Shown here piece by piece: positions 45,354 to 57,123 of a stretch of DNA of 64,000 nt. The stretch comes from Thermoanaerobaculia bacterium (GTDB taxonomy: Bacteria > Acidobacteriota > Thermoanaerobaculia > Multivoradales > Multivoraceae). The DNA lies in assembly GCA_022822365.1 (NCBI GenBank), contig JAJEBV010000040.1:124001-188000 (forward strand). Reading direction: 5' to 3'. A program made the position numbers and the translations under genes. Positions within the stretch are counted from its first letter, which is position 1. Each line of letters starts with the position of its first letter. Below the pieces are notes generated by a model. The model saw nothing but the letters and a program-made list of their open reading frames with translations. It did not search any database and was not told where the DNA came from.

Positions 45354-47810
45354 ATGAACGAACACGATCGACAACCAGACCGGCGGCAACGGCGGCGCGC
45401 GCTCTCGCTGGGGCTGGCGCTGCTCCTGATCCTCGCTTCCTGCAGCGGCTACCGGAGCTTCCGGGAGGCGCAGCACGCGGAGCTCACGGGCGACTGGGAC
45501 ACCGCCGTGCTCCGTTACATGGAACTGGTCACCGAGGACCCGGCGGATCTCCGCTACCGGGCCGGCCTGCTGCGGGCCAAGACCCAGGCCGCCCATGCCC
45601 ACTTCGAAGCGGGCAGGAAGCTGCAGGAGGCCGGCCGCGACCGGGACGCGATGCTCGAGATGCAGCGGGCCGTGCAGCTCGATCCGACCAACCAGTACGC
45701 CCTGACCGAACTCGAGAAGCTCCGTACGACGATCGAAACCAGCGGCCTCCAGCCCAGGACCATCTCGCAGATGAAGGACGACGCCCGCGCCGCCGAGCCG
45801 ATGCCGCCGACGCTCAGTCCGCTGTCCAACGAGCCGGTCAGCTTCGACTTTCCGAACGCGACGTTCATGGAGGTCTACCGGGCGATCGGGCAGGCCTTCG
45901 GGATCAACATCGTCTTCGACACCAGGTTGCGCGACGCGGCGGTCGGCCCCGAGGGCATCGAGTTGCGCGACGTGACGGCAATCGAGGGTCTCGAGATCCT
46001 GATGCACAGCCTCGGCCACTTCTACCGGGTGCTCGACGAACAGACGATCATGATCCTCCAGGACACGCAGCAGAACCGGCAGCGGTTCGAGGACCGCATC
46101 ATCCAGACGTTCTTCCTCTCGAACTCGGACGTGAGTGACGTGATGACCATCCTGCGCAGCCTGCTGAACACGCGGTTCATCGCGACCAACGAACGGCTGA
46201 ACGCGATCGCCATGCTCGACAGCGTGGAGAAGGTCAAGATCGCGGAACGGCTGATCGAGCAGAACGACAAGGCGAAGGCCGAGGTCGTCATCGACGTGGA
46301 GCTGCTCCAGATCGACACATCGAAGCTCCAGGAACTCGGAATGTCCCTGGACGCGAACCGCCTCGGCATCAGCCTCGACATCGGCGGCGAGGAGGTGCCG
46401 CTCAGGATGTCGGACGTGGAGTCCCTGAATCAGAACAACTGGGTGCTGAGCGTGCCCGGCTTTCTCTTCGACTTCGTCAAGAGGGCGACCGACGCCCAGA
46501 CCCTGGCCAAACCGCAGGTCCGGATCACGGAAGGCGAAGAGGCGTCCTTCTCGATCGGCGACCGGGTGCCGATCCCGGTCACCAGCTTCAACACCGCGAA
46601 CACGGCGGGGAGCAACATCGTGCCGATCACGTCCTACCAGTACCAGAACGTCGGCATCGAGGTCGACATCACGCCACGGGTGCACCACAACGAGGAGGTT
46701 TCGCTCGAGCTCAGCATCGAGGTCAGCAACATCAGCGGCCAGATCGAGAGCCAGCCGATCATCGGCAGCCGCAACATCACCACCAACATCCGGCTGCGCG
46801 ACGGGGAGACGAACTTCCTGGCCGGACTGATCCGCACGTCCGAGACGAACAGTCAGAGCGGCATTCCCGGGCTGTCCGAGATCCCCGTGCTGGGGCGCCT
46901 CTTCTCCCGGCGCTCGACCGACAACGCGCGCACGGACGTCGTGCTGACCCTGACCCCCCACATCATCCGGCGAGCGGACATCCGGGAGGAGGACCTCGCT
47001 CCGATCTGGGTCGGCACGGAGAGCAACGTGGTCTACCGCGGCTCGAGCCCGCGGGTCGACTCCGGCGTCGACGGCCCCTTCGACGAACCGGCCGCGGAGG
47101 GCGGCGCCCTCGACGAACTCCAGGACCGGCTGCCGCCGGGCCTGCGGGACGCGGCGCCGGAGGGCGAACAGCCACAGGGGGAGGAAGATCAAGGCCCGCC
47201 GCTGGGCGTCGAGCTCGTGCCGCCGCCGCCCGGCAATCCGCCGCGCAACGCCGGTCTGCTGGATTCCAGGCCGGCCCCCGGTTCCCCGCGGGTCTCCAGT
47301 TCTCCGCAGGTCATCCTCCCGGCGGTACTCCAGGAACGTGCGGAACGCTCCACCGGAGGAATCGAGCTCACGTTCGCCCCCGAAGCCCTGCGTGCAAGCG
47401 TCGGCGACAGTGTCGAGGTGCGGCTGGACGTCCGGTCCACGACGCCGCTTTCCCACCTGCCGTTGCGGCTGCGCTTCGACCCGTCCCTGATCGAGGTCAC
47501 GGCCGTACGGGCAGGTTCGTTCCTTGGCGGCGAAGACGAGATCTCGCTGATGACCGACGACTCGACCCCGGGCACGGTCGTGGTGGGCCTGAGCCGGCTG
47601 GGCGAGCGGCCGGGCGTGGCCGGCAGGGGACGTTTGCTGGCGCTCGAGGTGCGGGCCATGGACCCCGGCACGGCAACCATCGCCGTGGAGCATGCCCGGC
47701 CCAAGGGCCCGGCCCTCGAAGAGCTGGCCCCGCCCACCGTGCAGCCGCTCGAGATCGAAATCCGGGACGGCGAAAGTGCGGATCGTGAACCGCCGGAGAC
47801 GGTCGCATGA
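45354..47810 (+). CDS. Secretin lipoprotein with TPR and cohesin-like domains (GspD/PilQ family)
   Basis: The 818-aa product has a lipobox LASC with Cys30, so it is probably a lipoprotein. TPR-like helices span about 35-140. A short STN/N0-type domain follows (VSFDFPNATFMEVYRAIG, VTAIEGLEILMHSL), then an N1-type domain (IQTFFLSNSDVSDVMTIL). The secretin pore is at about 300-545 (LAKPQVRITEGEEASFSIGD, VGIEVDITPRVHHNEEVSLE, FLAGLIRTSE, IPGLSEIPVLGRLFSRRS, VVLTLTPHII). After a Pro-rich stretch, residues about 665-800 resemble a cohesin-type beta domain (SVGDSVEVRLDVRS, LPLRLRFDPSLIEV). It would form the outer-membrane gate; the cohesin-like domain may bind partner proteins. Confidence 0.9.
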   Translation: MNEHDRQPDRRQRRRALSLGLALLLILASCSGYRSFREAQHAELTGDWDTAVLRYMELVTEDPADLRYRAGLLRAKTQAAHAHFEAGRKLQEAGRDRDAMLEMQRAVQLDPTNQYALTELEKLRTTIETSGLQPRTISQMKDDARAAEPMPPTLSPLSNEPVSFDFPNATFMEVYRAIGQAFGINIVFDTRLRDAAVGPEGIELRDVTAIEGLEILMHSLGHFYRVLDEQTIMILQDTQQNRQRFEDRIIQTFFLSNSDVSDVMTILRSLLNTRFIATNERLNAIAMLDSVEKVKIAERLIEQNDKAKAEVVIDVELLQIDTSKLQELGMSLDANRLGISLDIGGEEVPLRMSDVESLNQNNWVLSVPGFLFDFVKRATDAQTLAKPQVRITEGEEASFSIGDRVPIPVTSFNTANTAGSNIVPITSYQYQNVGIEVDITPRVHHNEEVSLELSIEVSNISGQIESQPIIGSRNITTNIRLRDGETNFLAGLIRTSETNSQSGIPGLSEIPVLGRLFSRRSTDNARTDVVLTLTPHIIRRADIREEDLAPIWVGTESNVVYRGSSPRVDSGVDGPFDEPAAEGGALDELQDRLPPGLRDAAPEGEQPQGEEDQGPPLGVELVPPPPGNPPRNAGLLDSRPAPGSPRVSSSPQVILPAVLQERAERSTGGIELTFAPEALRASVGDSVEVRLDVRSTTPLSHLPLRLRFDPSLIEVTAVRAGSFLGGEDEISLMTDDSTPGTVVVGLSRLGERPGVAGRGRLLALEVRAMDPGTATIAVEHARPKGPALEELAPPTVQPLEIEIRDGESADREPPETVA

Positions 47811-48277
47811 AGCGGGCGGGCGCGTGGCGGCGGGCCGGCTACACGCTGGTCGAACTGGTCACGGTCTGCGCCGTGATGCTGGTCCTCGCTGCCGTCGCCC
47901 TGCCCACCGCGACCTTCACGAACAAGCGGATCAAGGAGGCGGAACTGCGCTCCCACCTCCGCCAGATGCGCAACGCGATCGACGAGCACAAGCGCTACAG
48001 CGACGTGGGGCTCATCCCGATCGAGATCGGCACAGACGGCTATCCGAGTGAACTCGAGAATCTGGTGGAGCCGATCCAGCTCATCGGGCAGGCGGAGGGA
48101 GAGATCCGGTTCCTCCGCCGCGTCCCCGTCGACCCGATGACCGGCGAGGCGGAGTGGGGGCTCCTGAGTTACCAGGACGACCCGGACGACCGTGCCTGGG
48201 GAGGCGAGAACGTCTACGACGTCTACTCCCTGAGCGACGGCCTCGGTCTGAACCGGGTCCCTTACCGGGAGTGGTGA
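47807..48277 (+). CDS. Type II secretion pseudopilin 1
   Basis: The 156-aa product has a class III prepilin signal: a short basic leader, then G before YTLVELVTVCAVMLVLAAVA, with Glu at mature position 5. The globular part has the pseudopilin pattern ELRSHLRQMRNAIDEHK followed by PIEIGTDGYPSELENLV and VDPMTGEAEWGL. A prepilin peptidase is needed for maturation but none is encoded in the window. It overlaps the secretin stop (ATGA). Confidence 0.88.
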   Translation: MKRAGAWRRAGYTLVELVTVCAVMLVLAAVALPTATFTNKRIKEAELRSHLRQMRNAIDEHKRYSDVGLIPIEIGTDGYPSELENLVEPIQLIGQAEGEIRFLRRVPVDPMTGEAEWGLLSYQDDPDDRAWGGENVYDVYSLSDGLGLNRVPYREW

Positions 48278-48278
48278 A

Positions 48279-48728
48279 ATGAACGAGAGCATCCGGGCCC
48301 GGCGCCCCAAGTCCCAGGGTGGCATGTCCCTGCTGGAACTCATCATCGTCATGGCGATCATCGGCATCCTGGCCGCGGTCGCCGTGCCGCTGCTCAAGAA
48401 CGCGCCCCGGCGGGCCCAGGAGGCGGCCCTCAAGCAGAACCTCCGCGTCATGCGCGACGCGATCGAGCAGCACTACGCCGACAAGGGCCACTACCCGCCG
48501 AGCCTCCAGGCGCTCGTCGAGCAGGAGTACCTGCGCGCGATACCGCCCGACCCGATCACCCGCAGCACCGAAACCTGGGTCGAGGTGTTGGCCGAGTTCC
48601 CTTCCTCGGCCGACGAAGACCCCTGGGCCGAGACCGACCTGTCCCCGTTCGGAGATCCGGGAATCGAGGACGTCCACTCCGGTGCGGAGGAGAACTCGCT
48701 GAACGGGGAGGCCTATGCCAACTGGTGA
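48279..48728 (+). CDS. Type II secretion pseudopilin 2 (GspG-like)
   Basis: The 149-aa product has a leader ending in GG, then MSLLELIIVMAIIGILAAVA with Glu at mature position 5, and the GspG-style continuation ALKQNLRVMRDAIEQHYADKGHYPPSLQALVE and IPPDPITRSTETWV. It is the best candidate for the major pseudopilin of this machine. It starts one base after pseudopilin 1 and overlaps the next gene by 14 bases. Confidence 0.9.
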   Translation: MNESIRARRPKSQGGMSLLELIIVMAIIGILAAVAVPLLKNAPRRAQEAALKQNLRVMRDAIEQHYADKGHYPPSLQALVEQEYLRAIPPDPITRSTETWVEVLAEFPSSADEDPWAETDLSPFGDPGIEDVHSGAEENSLNGEAYANW

Positions 48729-49440
48729 CCGCGGGGTCCGCCGCGGGCAGCGGCGGGCCCGCCATTCCGAAGCCGGCTACAACCTGGTGGTCCTGGCCGT
48801 CCTGATCACGGTGATGAACATCGCGGTCGCGGCCGCGCTGCCCTACTGGAGCAGTTGGGCGCAGCGCCAGAAGGAAGCGGAACTCATCTTCCGCGGCCTG
48901 CAGTACGCCGAGGCGATCCGCATCTTCCGGGTGCGCCAGGGACGCCTGCCGACCGCGCTCGAGGAGCTCGTCGAGGTAGAGCCCCGTACGATTCGCCAAC
49001 TGTGGCCCAACCCGATGGCCGAGGACGGTCGCTGGGGCCTACTCATGCAGGGGGGACCGAGCAACGCCGGCCAGCGCGGGGACCAGAGGGGCGGCGCCGA
49101 GCCGGCGACCAACGCCGCGGCCGTCGCGGCCGCCGGCGGCGGCTCGATGACGGCCGTGCCTCCGCCGAACGAGGAAGAGGGTGAAGGACCCGTCGTCGGG
49201 CCGATCCTGGGGGTCTACAGCGCCACGCCCGGTCCCTCGAAGCGCACCTTCAACGGCCAGCAGGATGTCGGAAACTGGTACTTCACCAGCGAACTGATCC
49301 AGCTCAGGCCCGGCAACGCCGCCGACGGACGGCCGCCGCCGCGGCTGACCAGCGAGTGGATCGGCAAGCCGTTCCCGCCAGGAGTGCTCGAAGGCCCGGC
49401 GGTCCAGGACGGCACGGCGCCCGGCAGAGAGGCCCGTTGA
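48715..49440 (+). CDS. Pseudopilin-like protein lacking Glu5
   Basis: The 241-aa product has a basic leader and a prepilin-like cleavage site (AG before [20 protein letters not shown]). Position 5 of the mature form is Val rather than Glu. In type II systems a missing Glu5 is typical of the tip protein GspK. It also has a globular start ([31 protein letters not shown]) and a long low-complexity Gly/Ala/Glu insert (about 120-165). It may cap the fibre, but its globular domain is not GspK-like by eye. Confidence 0.75.
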   Translation: MPTGDRGVRRGQRRARHSEAGYNLVVLAVLITVMNIAVAAALPYWSSWAQRQKEAELIFRGLQYAEAIRIFRVRQGRLPTALEELVEVEPRTIRQLWPNPMAEDGRWGLLMQGGPSNAGQRGDQRGGAEPATNAAAVAAAGGGSMTAVPPPNEEEGEGPVVGPILGVYSATPGPSKRTFNGQQDVGNWYFTSELIQLRPGNAADGRPPPRLTSEWIGKPFPPGVLEGPAVQDGTAPGREAR

Positions 49441-49901
49441 GCGGGGAACCGCACGTCGCCGTCAGGATCCGGCGGCTGCCGCACGCCGCCGGCCTGCCGG
49501 AGCGGGCTTCAGCCGGCAGCGCCGGCCACGACCTGCGCGCCGCCATCTCCGGGCCGGTCCGGATCGCCCCCGGCGAGCGCACCCTGATCCCGACCGGTCT
49601 CATCCTCGGCCTGCCGCCTGGCTACGAGGCCCAGATCAGGCCCCGCAGCGGACTCGCGTTCCGCCAGGGCCTGACGGTCCTGAACGCCCCCGGCACGATC
49701 GACAGCGACTACCGGGGCGAAGTCAAGCTGCTGCTGGTCAACCTGGGCGACGAGCCCGTCGATGTCGAACGCGGCGAGCGGCTGGCGCAGATGGTGGTGG
49801 CCGCCGTTCCCGAAGTCACGTTCCGGGAGGACGACGCCCTCGGCCGGCAGCCGACGGAGGGCGACCGCAACGACGGCGGCTTCGGGTCCACCGGCACCTG
49901 A
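49437..49901 (+). CDS. dut: dUTP diphosphatase
   Basis: The start TTG 49437 overlaps the pseudopilin stop (TTGA) and gives 154 aa, the usual trimeric dUTPase size. The five motifs are visible: [42 protein letters not shown] and a C-terminal Gly-rich arm ([10 protein letters not shown]). The enzyme hydrolyses dUTP to dUMP. Its presence as the last gene of a secretion operon is probably transcriptional hitch-hiking. Confidence 0.95.
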   Translation: MSGEPHVAVRIRRLPHAAGLPERASAGSAGHDLRAAISGPVRIAPGERTLIPTGLILGLPPGYEAQIRPRSGLAFRQGLTVLNAPGTIDSDYRGEVKLLLVNLGDEPVDVERGERLAQMVVAAVPEVTFREDDALGRQPTEGDRNDGGFGSTGT

Positions 49902-49910
49902 CGGCATTGG

Positions 49911-50501
49911 CTAGTTGGAGTCGCCGTCGCCGGCGGTCCAACTCGGCAGGGACGCCGGATCGATCCCCAGCGAGGCGAGCGCGCCCGACCAGGCATCCAC
50001 CGGGTCGCCGGAAAACACGATCGATTCCTCGATCGGCGCCGTCAGCCAGTCGCTGCGGCTGACTTCCTGCATCAACTGACCCGGCGCCCAGCCCGCGTGG
50101 CCCAGGAGCAGTCTCATCCGATCCGGTGCGCTGCGGGCGAGCGTGCGCAGCGCGAGGATGTTCTGCGTCGCTCCGACGCCCGGAGCGATCTCCGTGATGC
50201 CGTCCCGGTCGAGGCCGGTCAGGCCGTCGAGAGAGAGCAGCACCGTGCCGACCTCGGGCTGCACCGGACCGCCGACGAAGGCCACGACTTCCGAGCTGCC
50301 GGACCATTCGATGTCGAGTTCACGCAGGACCTCGTCGACCTTGAGTTGGCTCGGCCGGTTGACGACGAAGCCCAGGCTGCCCCCCTCGCCGCCGTCCTCG
50401 TGAGCCGCGAGCAGCACGACCGCCCGAAAGAAGAAGGGATCGAGAACCTGGGGCATGGCGACCAGCAGCGTCGGCGTCTCGAAGTCGTCCACCCCGGACA
50501 T
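49911..50501 (-). CDS. UPF0301 (YqgE/AlgH) family protein
   Basis: ATG 50501 (MSGVDDFETPTLLVAMP) gives 196 aa, normal for the family. The family pattern is clear: LLVAMPQVLDPFFFRAVVLL, GSLGFVVNRPSQLKVDEVL, FVGGPVQPEVGTVLL, RMRLLLGHAGWAPGQLMQEV and SDWLTAPIEESIVF. The molecular role of YqgE/AlgH is not settled. The gene is convergent with dut and divergent from acnA. Confidence 0.93.
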   Translation of the reverse strand: MSGVDDFETPTLLVAMPQVLDPFFFRAVVLLAAHEDGGEGGSLGFVVNRPSQLKVDEVLRELDIEWSGSSEVVAFVGGPVQPEVGTVLLSLDGLTGLDRDGITEIAPGVGATQNILALRTLARSAPDRMRLLLGHAGWAPGQLMQEVSRSDWLTAPIEESIVFSGDPVDAWSGALASLGIDPASLPSWTAGDGDSN

Positions 50502-50620
50502 GGGCGCGACTCTACACGCGGCACCCGCGCACCCAGCGCTTTGGGTAATCTCCGGCCGAGGCCGCACCTGAACTTCAAACGCCCGGCTGCCCAAAGCCGG
50601 CGATCACCGAGAGACCTGAC

Positions 50621-53356
50621 ATGACGAACAGTTTCGGCGCGATAAGGACGATGAACGCCGCTGGCCGATCCTTCCGGATCGCGCACCTGCCGACTCTGAG
50701 CGCCGCCGGCCTGCCGGTGGAGCGCCTGCCGTACGCCATGAAGATCCTGCTCGAGAACCTGCTTCGCCGGGAGGACGGTCACGCCGTGCCGGCCGCCGAC
50801 ATCGAGGCCGTGGCCCGCTGGGAACCCCGGGCCGAGCCGAACGTCGAGATCGCCTTCATGCCCGGACGGGTGCTGCTCCAGGACTTCACCGGCGTCCCCG
50901 CGGTGGCCGATCTGGCCGCGATGCGCGACGCGATGGCGGCCATGGGCAGCGATGCCGCCCGGATCAACCCGCTGCAGCCGGCGGAACTGGTGATCGACCA
51001 CTCGGTGCAGGTCGACGAGTACGGCTCCGCCGCCGCGCTCCTGATCAACGCCGAACGGGAGTTCGAGCGCAACGAGGAACGCTACCTGTTCCTGCGCTGG
51101 GGGCAGACCGCCTTCGAGAACTTCCGCGTCGTGCCGCCGGCGACCGGCATCGTCCACCAGGTGAACCTCGAGTACCTGGCGCGCGGCGTCATGCACTCCC
51201 GGAACGGCCACGCCGAGCCGCCCTTCGCCTACCCCGACACTCTCGTCGGCACCGACTCCCACACCACGATGATCAACGGCCTGGGCGTCCTCGGCTGGGG
51301 CGTGGGCGGCATCGAGGCGGAGGCCGCGATGCTCGGTCAGCCGATCGCGATGCTGGTGCCGCAGGTCGTCGGCTTCCGCCTCGTCGGCGCCCTGCCGGAG
51401 GGCACCACCGCCACCGACCTCGTGCTGCGGGTCACGGAGATGCTGCGCAGCCACGGAGTCGTCGGCAAGTTCGTCGAGTTCTTCGGCCCCGGGCTCGCCG
51501 AGCTCAGACTCGCCGACCGAGCGACGATCGCGAACATGGCGCCCGAGTACGGCGCCACCTGCGGCATCTTCCCGATCGACCGCGCCGCCATCGACTACCT
51601 TCGGTTCACCGGCCGCAGCGAAGCGCAGGTGGAACTGGTCGAGGCGTACTGCCGAGAACAGGGGCTCTTCCACGATCAGGACACGCCGGAGGCCGAGTAC
51701 AGCGACACGCTGGAGCTGGACCTGACCACGGTCGAGCCGTCGCTGGCCGGCCCAAGGCGGCCCCAGGACCGGGTTCCCCTGTCCGGGGTCAAGGACTCCT
51801 TCCTCGGCCAGTTGCCGCAACTGTCTACCCGCGGCGGCGGCCTGCCGGTGCTCGACGGCGACGGGGCCAGCGATCCTGCCCCGACTGCCGAGAACCCCGG
51901 GGACGCCGATGAACCGGCCGGAATCACGGACGGTTCCGTCGTCATCGCCGCGATCACGAGCTGCACGAACACCTCGAACCCGTCCGTCATGCTGGCCGCC
52001 GGATTGCTGGCGAAGAAGGCCGTCGAGGCGGGGCTCCGGACCCGGCCGTGGGTGAAGACGAGTCTGGCGCCCGGGTCCAAGGTCGTCACCGACTACCTGG
52101 CGGAGGCCGGCCTGACCGCCTACCTGGAGCAGCTCGGTTTCCACACCGTCGGTTACGGCTGCACGACCTGCATCGGCAACAGCGGCCCGCTGCCTCCCGC
52201 GACATCGGCCGCGATCGCCGAAGGCGAGCTGGTCACCGTTTCCGTCCTCTCCGGGAACCGCAACTTCGAGGGCCGGATCTCGAGCGAGGTACGCGCCAAC
52301 TACCTGGCCTCCCCGCCCCTGGTCGTGGCCTACGCGCTAGCGGGCCGCATCGACATCGACCTGTACCGCGAGCCCCTCGCCGACGGCCCCGACGGTCCCG
52401 TCTACCTGCGCGACATCTGGCCGGCCCAGGGCGACATCCAGACCGCCCTCGAGAACTCTCTGAGGCCGGAGATGTTCACGCGCCAGTACTCGGACGTGTT
52501 CGCGGGCAGCGAAGCCTGGCAGGCGCTCGACGTTCCAGCCGGACAGACGTTCGACTGGCAGGACGACTCGACCTACGTCAAGCAGCCGCCGTTCTTCGCC
52601 AACATGCCGCGGCAGCCGGAGCCGGTGCGGGACATCGCCGGCGCCCGCGTGCTGGCGCTGCTCGGCGACACGGTGACGACGGACCACATCTCGCCCGCCG
52701 GCCCGATCAGCCCGGACAGCCCGGCCGGGCACTACCTCCGCGAGCTCGGGGTGGCGCCCGTGGACTTCAACGCCTACGGCGCGCGCCGCGGCAATCACGA
52801 GGTCATGATGCGGGGCACGTTCGCCAACGTCCGCCTGCGGAATCTCCTGGTGCCGGGGGTCGAGGGCGGCTACACCGTGCTCCTGCCGGAAGGCGAGCAG
52901 ATGTCGATCTTCGACGCGGCGATGGCCTACCGCGAACGCGGCGTGCCCCAGATCATCCTGGCCGGCCTCGAGTACGGCACGGGTTCGTCGCGCGACTGGG
53001 CCGCCAAAGGCCCCCGGCTGCTCGGCGTGCGAGCGGTCATCGCCAGGAGCTACGAGCGGATCCACCGCAGCAACCTGGTCGGGATGGGGATCGCGCCGCT
53101 CGAGTTCCTGGACGGCGAAGGCCCTGCGGAACTCGGGCTCACCGGCCGCGAGGAGTACGCCATCGAAGGGCTTGCCGCCGGGCTCGCCGCCGACTTCGAA
53201 GCCGGCTTGACCGTGAGCGTACGGGCCACGGGCGACGACGGCGAGATCGCCTTCCGCGCGCGGGTCCGCCTCGACACGCCCCAGGAGGCGGAGTACTACC
53301 GGCACGCGGGGATCCTCCGGTACGTGCTGCGACAGCTCCTTGACGACGACGCCTGA
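50621..53356 (+). CDS. acnA: Aconitate hydratase A
   Basis: Aconitase isomerises citrate to isocitrate using a 4Fe-4S cluster. The 911-aa product is full length. The cluster ligands are in [13 protein letters not shown] and [14 protein letters not shown]. Other family landmarks are [36 protein letters not shown] sequence, [66 protein letters not shown] and [11 protein letters not shown]. The 3' end overlaps queE by 17 bases; citrate synthase follows. Confidence 0.97.
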   Translation: MTNSFGAIRTMNAAGRSFRIAHLPTLSAAGLPVERLPYAMKILLENLLRREDGHAVPAADIEAVARWEPRAEPNVEIAFMPGRVLLQDFTGVPAVADLAAMRDAMAAMGSDAARINPLQPAELVIDHSVQVDEYGSAAALLINAEREFERNEERYLFLRWGQTAFENFRVVPPATGIVHQVNLEYLARGVMHSRNGHAEPPFAYPDTLVGTDSHTTMINGLGVLGWGVGGIEAEAAMLGQPIAMLVPQVVGFRLVGALPEGTTATDLVLRVTEMLRSHGVVGKFVEFFGPGLAELRLADRATIANMAPEYGATCGIFPIDRAAIDYLRFTGRSEAQVELVEAYCREQGLFHDQDTPEAEYSDTLELDLTTVEPSLAGPRRPQDRVPLSGVKDSFLGQLPQLSTRGGGLPVLDGDGASDPAPTAENPGDADEPAGITDGSVVIAAITSCTNTSNPSVMLAAGLLAKKAVEAGLRTRPWVKTSLAPGSKVVTDYLAEAGLTAYLEQLGFHTVGYGCTTCIGNSGPLPPATSAAIAEGELVTVSVLSGNRNFEGRISSEVRANYLASPPLVVAYALAGRIDIDLYREPLADGPDGPVYLRDIWPAQGDIQTALENSLRPEMFTRQYSDVFAGSEAWQALDVPAGQTFDWQDDSTYVKQPPFFANMPRQPEPVRDIAGARVLALLGDTVTTDHISPAGPISPDSPAGHYLRELGVAPVDFNAYGARRGNHEVMMRGTFANVRLRNLLVPGVEGGYTVLLPEGEQMSIFDAAMAYRERGVPQIILAGLEYGTGSSRDWAAKGPRLLGVRAVIARSYERIHRSNLVGMGIAPLEFLDGEGPAELGLTGREEYAIEGLAAGLAADFEAGLTVSVRATGDDGEIAFRARVRLDTPQEAEYYRHAGILRYVLRQLLDDDA

Positions 53357-54041
53357 TCGAGGTCTTCCGGTCGACCCGGTCGCGGCCCTGCCGGCAGCCG
53401 AGCGGCTCCGGGTCAACGAGATCTTCTATTCGATCCAGGGGGAGTCGACCTTCGCGGGCCGCCCCTGCGTGCTGGTGCGGCTGACCGGCTGCCAGATGCG
53501 CTGCACCTGGTGCGACACGGAGTACAGCTTCTACGAAGGCCGGTGGATGCGCGTCGACGAGGTGATCGAGGAGGTGCTCGCCTACGGCTGCCCGCTGGCC
53601 GAGGTCACCGGCGGCGAACCGCTGCTCCAGCCCGGGGTCCACACCCTGATGGGCGGGTTGTGCGACCGCGGTCTCGAAGTCCTGCTCGAGACCGGAGGCG
53701 GCCTCGACATCTCCGGCGTCGACCCGCGCGTCAGGCGAATCGTCGACCTGAAGTGCCCGGCCAGCGGCGAAGCGGAGAACAACCACTGGCCGAACCTCGC
53801 GGACCTGCGAGCGACGGACGAGGTGAAGCTGGTGATCCAGGACCGCGGCGACTACGAGTGGGCGCGAAACGCCATCCGGGAGCACGGGATCGACCGCCTC
53901 TGCACCGTCCACCTGTCGCCCGTCTGGGAAGCCCTGGCGCCCGCCGAACTCGCCGCCTGGGTGCTCGAGGACCGGCTGCCGGCGAGGGTCTCGCTGCAGC
54001 TCCACAAGGCCATGTGGGGCGCCGAAGAGCGCGGCGTCTGA
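53340..54041 (+). CDS. queE: 7-carboxy-7-deazaguanine synthase (radical SAM)
   Basis: The start TTG 53340 lies inside acnA and gives 233 aa. The radical-SAM motif is C-x3-C-x2-C (CQMRCTWC), preceded by [21 protein letters not shown] and followed by [33 protein letters not shown] and [10 protein letters not shown], all typical of QueE. The enzyme makes the deazaguanine core of queuosine and related bases from 6-carboxytetrahydropterin. No other queuosine genes are in the window. Confidence 0.93.
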   Translation: MTTTPDRGLPVDPVAALPAAERLRVNEIFYSIQGESTFAGRPCVLVRLTGCQMRCTWCDTEYSFYEGRWMRVDEVIEEVLAYGCPLAEVTGGEPLLQPGVHTLMGGLCDRGLEVLLETGGGLDISGVDPRVRRIVDLKCPASGEAENNHWPNLADLRATDEVKLVIQDRGDYEWARNAIREHGIDRLCTVHLSPVWEALAPAELAAWVLEDRLPARVSLQLHKAMWGAEERGV

Positions 54042-54171
54042 ACCGGACCGCGGCGGGTCCCACGGGCGCCTGAGGGACTGCTACACTCCGCGCCGAATGC
54101 TGCCCAGATGGAATTCGGATGCCGGGAAGGGCAGAACTCTGGGGGGAAGAAGAAGGGGTGAGACTGTCAAG

Positions 54172-55433
<1,262 letters not shown>

Positions 55434-55437
<4 letters not shown>

Positions 55438-55955
55438 GCGCGCAACTCCGGGCGGGTCGGCTTCGCCGGCACGTGGCCCCGGCGGTACACCAGGATCGTC
55501 CGATCGAAGGTGATGACCGGCTTGCCGTCCTGGTTGTAGCCGACGGTCCGGAAGCCGACGATGCCCTGGTGCGGCCGCGACTTCGACTCCCGCACGGAGA
55601 GCACCTCGCTCTGCGCGTAGAGGGTGTCGCCCTCGAACACCGGGTTGGGCAAGCGGACGCTGTCCCAGCCAAGGTTCACCGCGTTCTGCGAGAGATCGGC
55701 CACCGTCAGGGCCGTGACCAGCGACAGCGTGAAGCAGGAGTTGACTAGGGGCCGGCCCCACTCAGTCTGACCCGCGTACTCCCGGTCGAAGTGGATCGGG
55801 TTCGGGTTCAGGGTGATCATCGTCAGCCAGACGTTGTCGCCCTCGGTGACCGTGCGGCCCAGCGCGTGCCGGAACACCTGGCCGACCTCGAAGTCCTCGA
55901 AGACCCTGCCGGCGGCGCCGGCAAGCGGGGCCTCGTGCGTGTTCGTGTCCGTCAT
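55434..55955 (-). CDS. MaoC-family (hot-dog) dehydratase
   Basis: The 173-aa product has the MaoC/R-hydratase fold: FEDFEVGQVFRHALGRTVTEGDN and the catalytic stretch NPNPIHFDREYA (Asp-His pair). Further on come GRPLVNSCFTLSLV, NPVFEGDTLYAQSEVLSVRESKS and VGYNQDGKPVITFDRTILVYRRG. Such enzymes hydrate enoyl-CoA or mesaconyl-CoA type substrates. The gene overlaps the CoA-transferase gene by four bases (ATGA), suggesting that the two act on the same acyl-CoA. Substrate unknown. Confidence 0.9.
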
Positions 55956-57073
55956 GTCCTCAGGATCGCTCCTTCCTCTTCCAGTTCGACCAACTCTTCG
56001 GCGCTCAGGCCCAACTCGGCCAGGACGTCCTCGGTGTGCTCACCCATCCGCGGTTCACGGCGCCGGAGAGCGCCCGGCGTACGCTCCAGCCGCGGCGCGG
56101 GCGCGATGTGGATCTCGCCGTCGGGTCCGACCGGAAACGTGCCGCGCTCGGCGTTGTGGGCGTGCCGGGGCGCCTCGTCGAGGTCGAGCACCGGCGACAC
56201 GCAGGCGTCCAGGCCGGTGAAGACCTCGGCCCATTCGTCCCGCGTCCGCGTCAGGAAGGCGCGTCGAAACGCCTCGATGTGCTCCGGCCAGCGATCGGTG
56301 TCCATCTGCTGGTCGACGACGTCGACACCGGTGCCTTCGCAAAGGGCGGCGAAGAACTGCGGCTCGATGGCGCCCACCGATACGTAGCCGCCGCACCTGC
56401 ATTCGTAGCAGCGGTAGAACGCGGCGCCGCCTCCGAGCAGACCGACGCCGGGCGTCGAGCGCGCCCCCTTCTGCCCGAAGTGAACCGCCATCAGCGAAGC
56501 GGCGCCGTCGACCATCGCCGCGTCGATGTACTGGCCCCGGCCCGAGCGCTCGCGCTCGAACAGGGCGCAGAGGATGCCGAAGGCGGCCATCAAGCCACCC
56601 CCGCCGAAGTCGGCGACCAGGTTCAGCGGCGGCAGGGGCGGATCCGTGCCGTTGCCGATCTGCGACAGGACGCCCGCCAGGGCGATGTAGTTCACGTCGT
56701 GGCCGGCGGCCTGCGCCATCGGGCCCGACTGCCCGTAGCCAGTGAGAGAGCAGTACACCAGGCGCTGATTGAGCGCCGACAGCGTCGCGTAGTCGCAGCC
56801 GAGCCGCGCACAGACGCCCGGCCGGTTGCCCTCCAGGAAGACGTCGGCTTCCGCCGCCAGCCGGTGGAGGATCCGCTGGCCGCCCGCCGTCTTCAGGTTG
56901 AGCGCGATGCTCCGCTTGTTGCGAGAGACCATGTCGCCGGAGCGGACCGGTCCGCCCACCGCATTGTCGACGCGCAGCACGTCCGCTCCCATGTCGGCGA
57001 GCAGCATGGAGCAGTAGGGGCCGGGCGCCAGCCGCGACAGGTCGAGAACCCGCAATCCGTCGAGCGCGCCCAC
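55952..57073 (-). CDS. CaiB/BaiF family III CoA-transferase or acyl-CoA racemase
   Basis: The 373-aa product starts at GTG 57073. It has family III features: LDGLRVLDLSRLAPGPYCSM, LADMGADVLRVDN, NKRSIALNLKTAGG, ADVFLEGNRPGV, CSLTGYGQSGPMAQAAGHD with the catalytic Asp, NLVADFGGGGLMAAFG and RGQYIDAAMVDGAASLM. The overall pattern is closest to alpha-methylacyl-CoA racemase-type members. It is paired with the MaoC dehydratase, which fits degradation or modification of a branched or dicarboxylic acyl-CoA. Confidence 0.9.
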   Translation of the reverse strand: MGALDGLRVLDLSRLAPGPYCSMLLADMGADVLRVDNAVGGPVRSGDMVSRNKRSIALNLKTAGGQRILHRLAAEADVFLEGNRPGVCARLGCDYATLSALNQRLVYCSLTGYGQSGPMAQAAGHDVNYIALAGVLSQIGNGTDPPLPPLNLVADFGGGGLMAAFGILCALFERERSGRGQYIDAAMVDGAASLMAVHFGQKGARSTPGVGLLGGGAAFYRCYECRCGGYVSVGAIEPQFFAALCEGTGVDVVDQQMDTDRWPEHIEAFRRAFLTRTRDEWAEVFTGLDACVSPVLDLDEAPRHAHNAERGTFPVGPDGEIHIAPAPRLERTPGALRRREPRMGEHTEDVLAELGLSAEELVELEEEGAILRT

Positions 57074-57123
57074 GGGGGCGGAGCCTAGCAGCGCCTCCGT
57101 GCCGCCGTTGATACCCTGACCCG

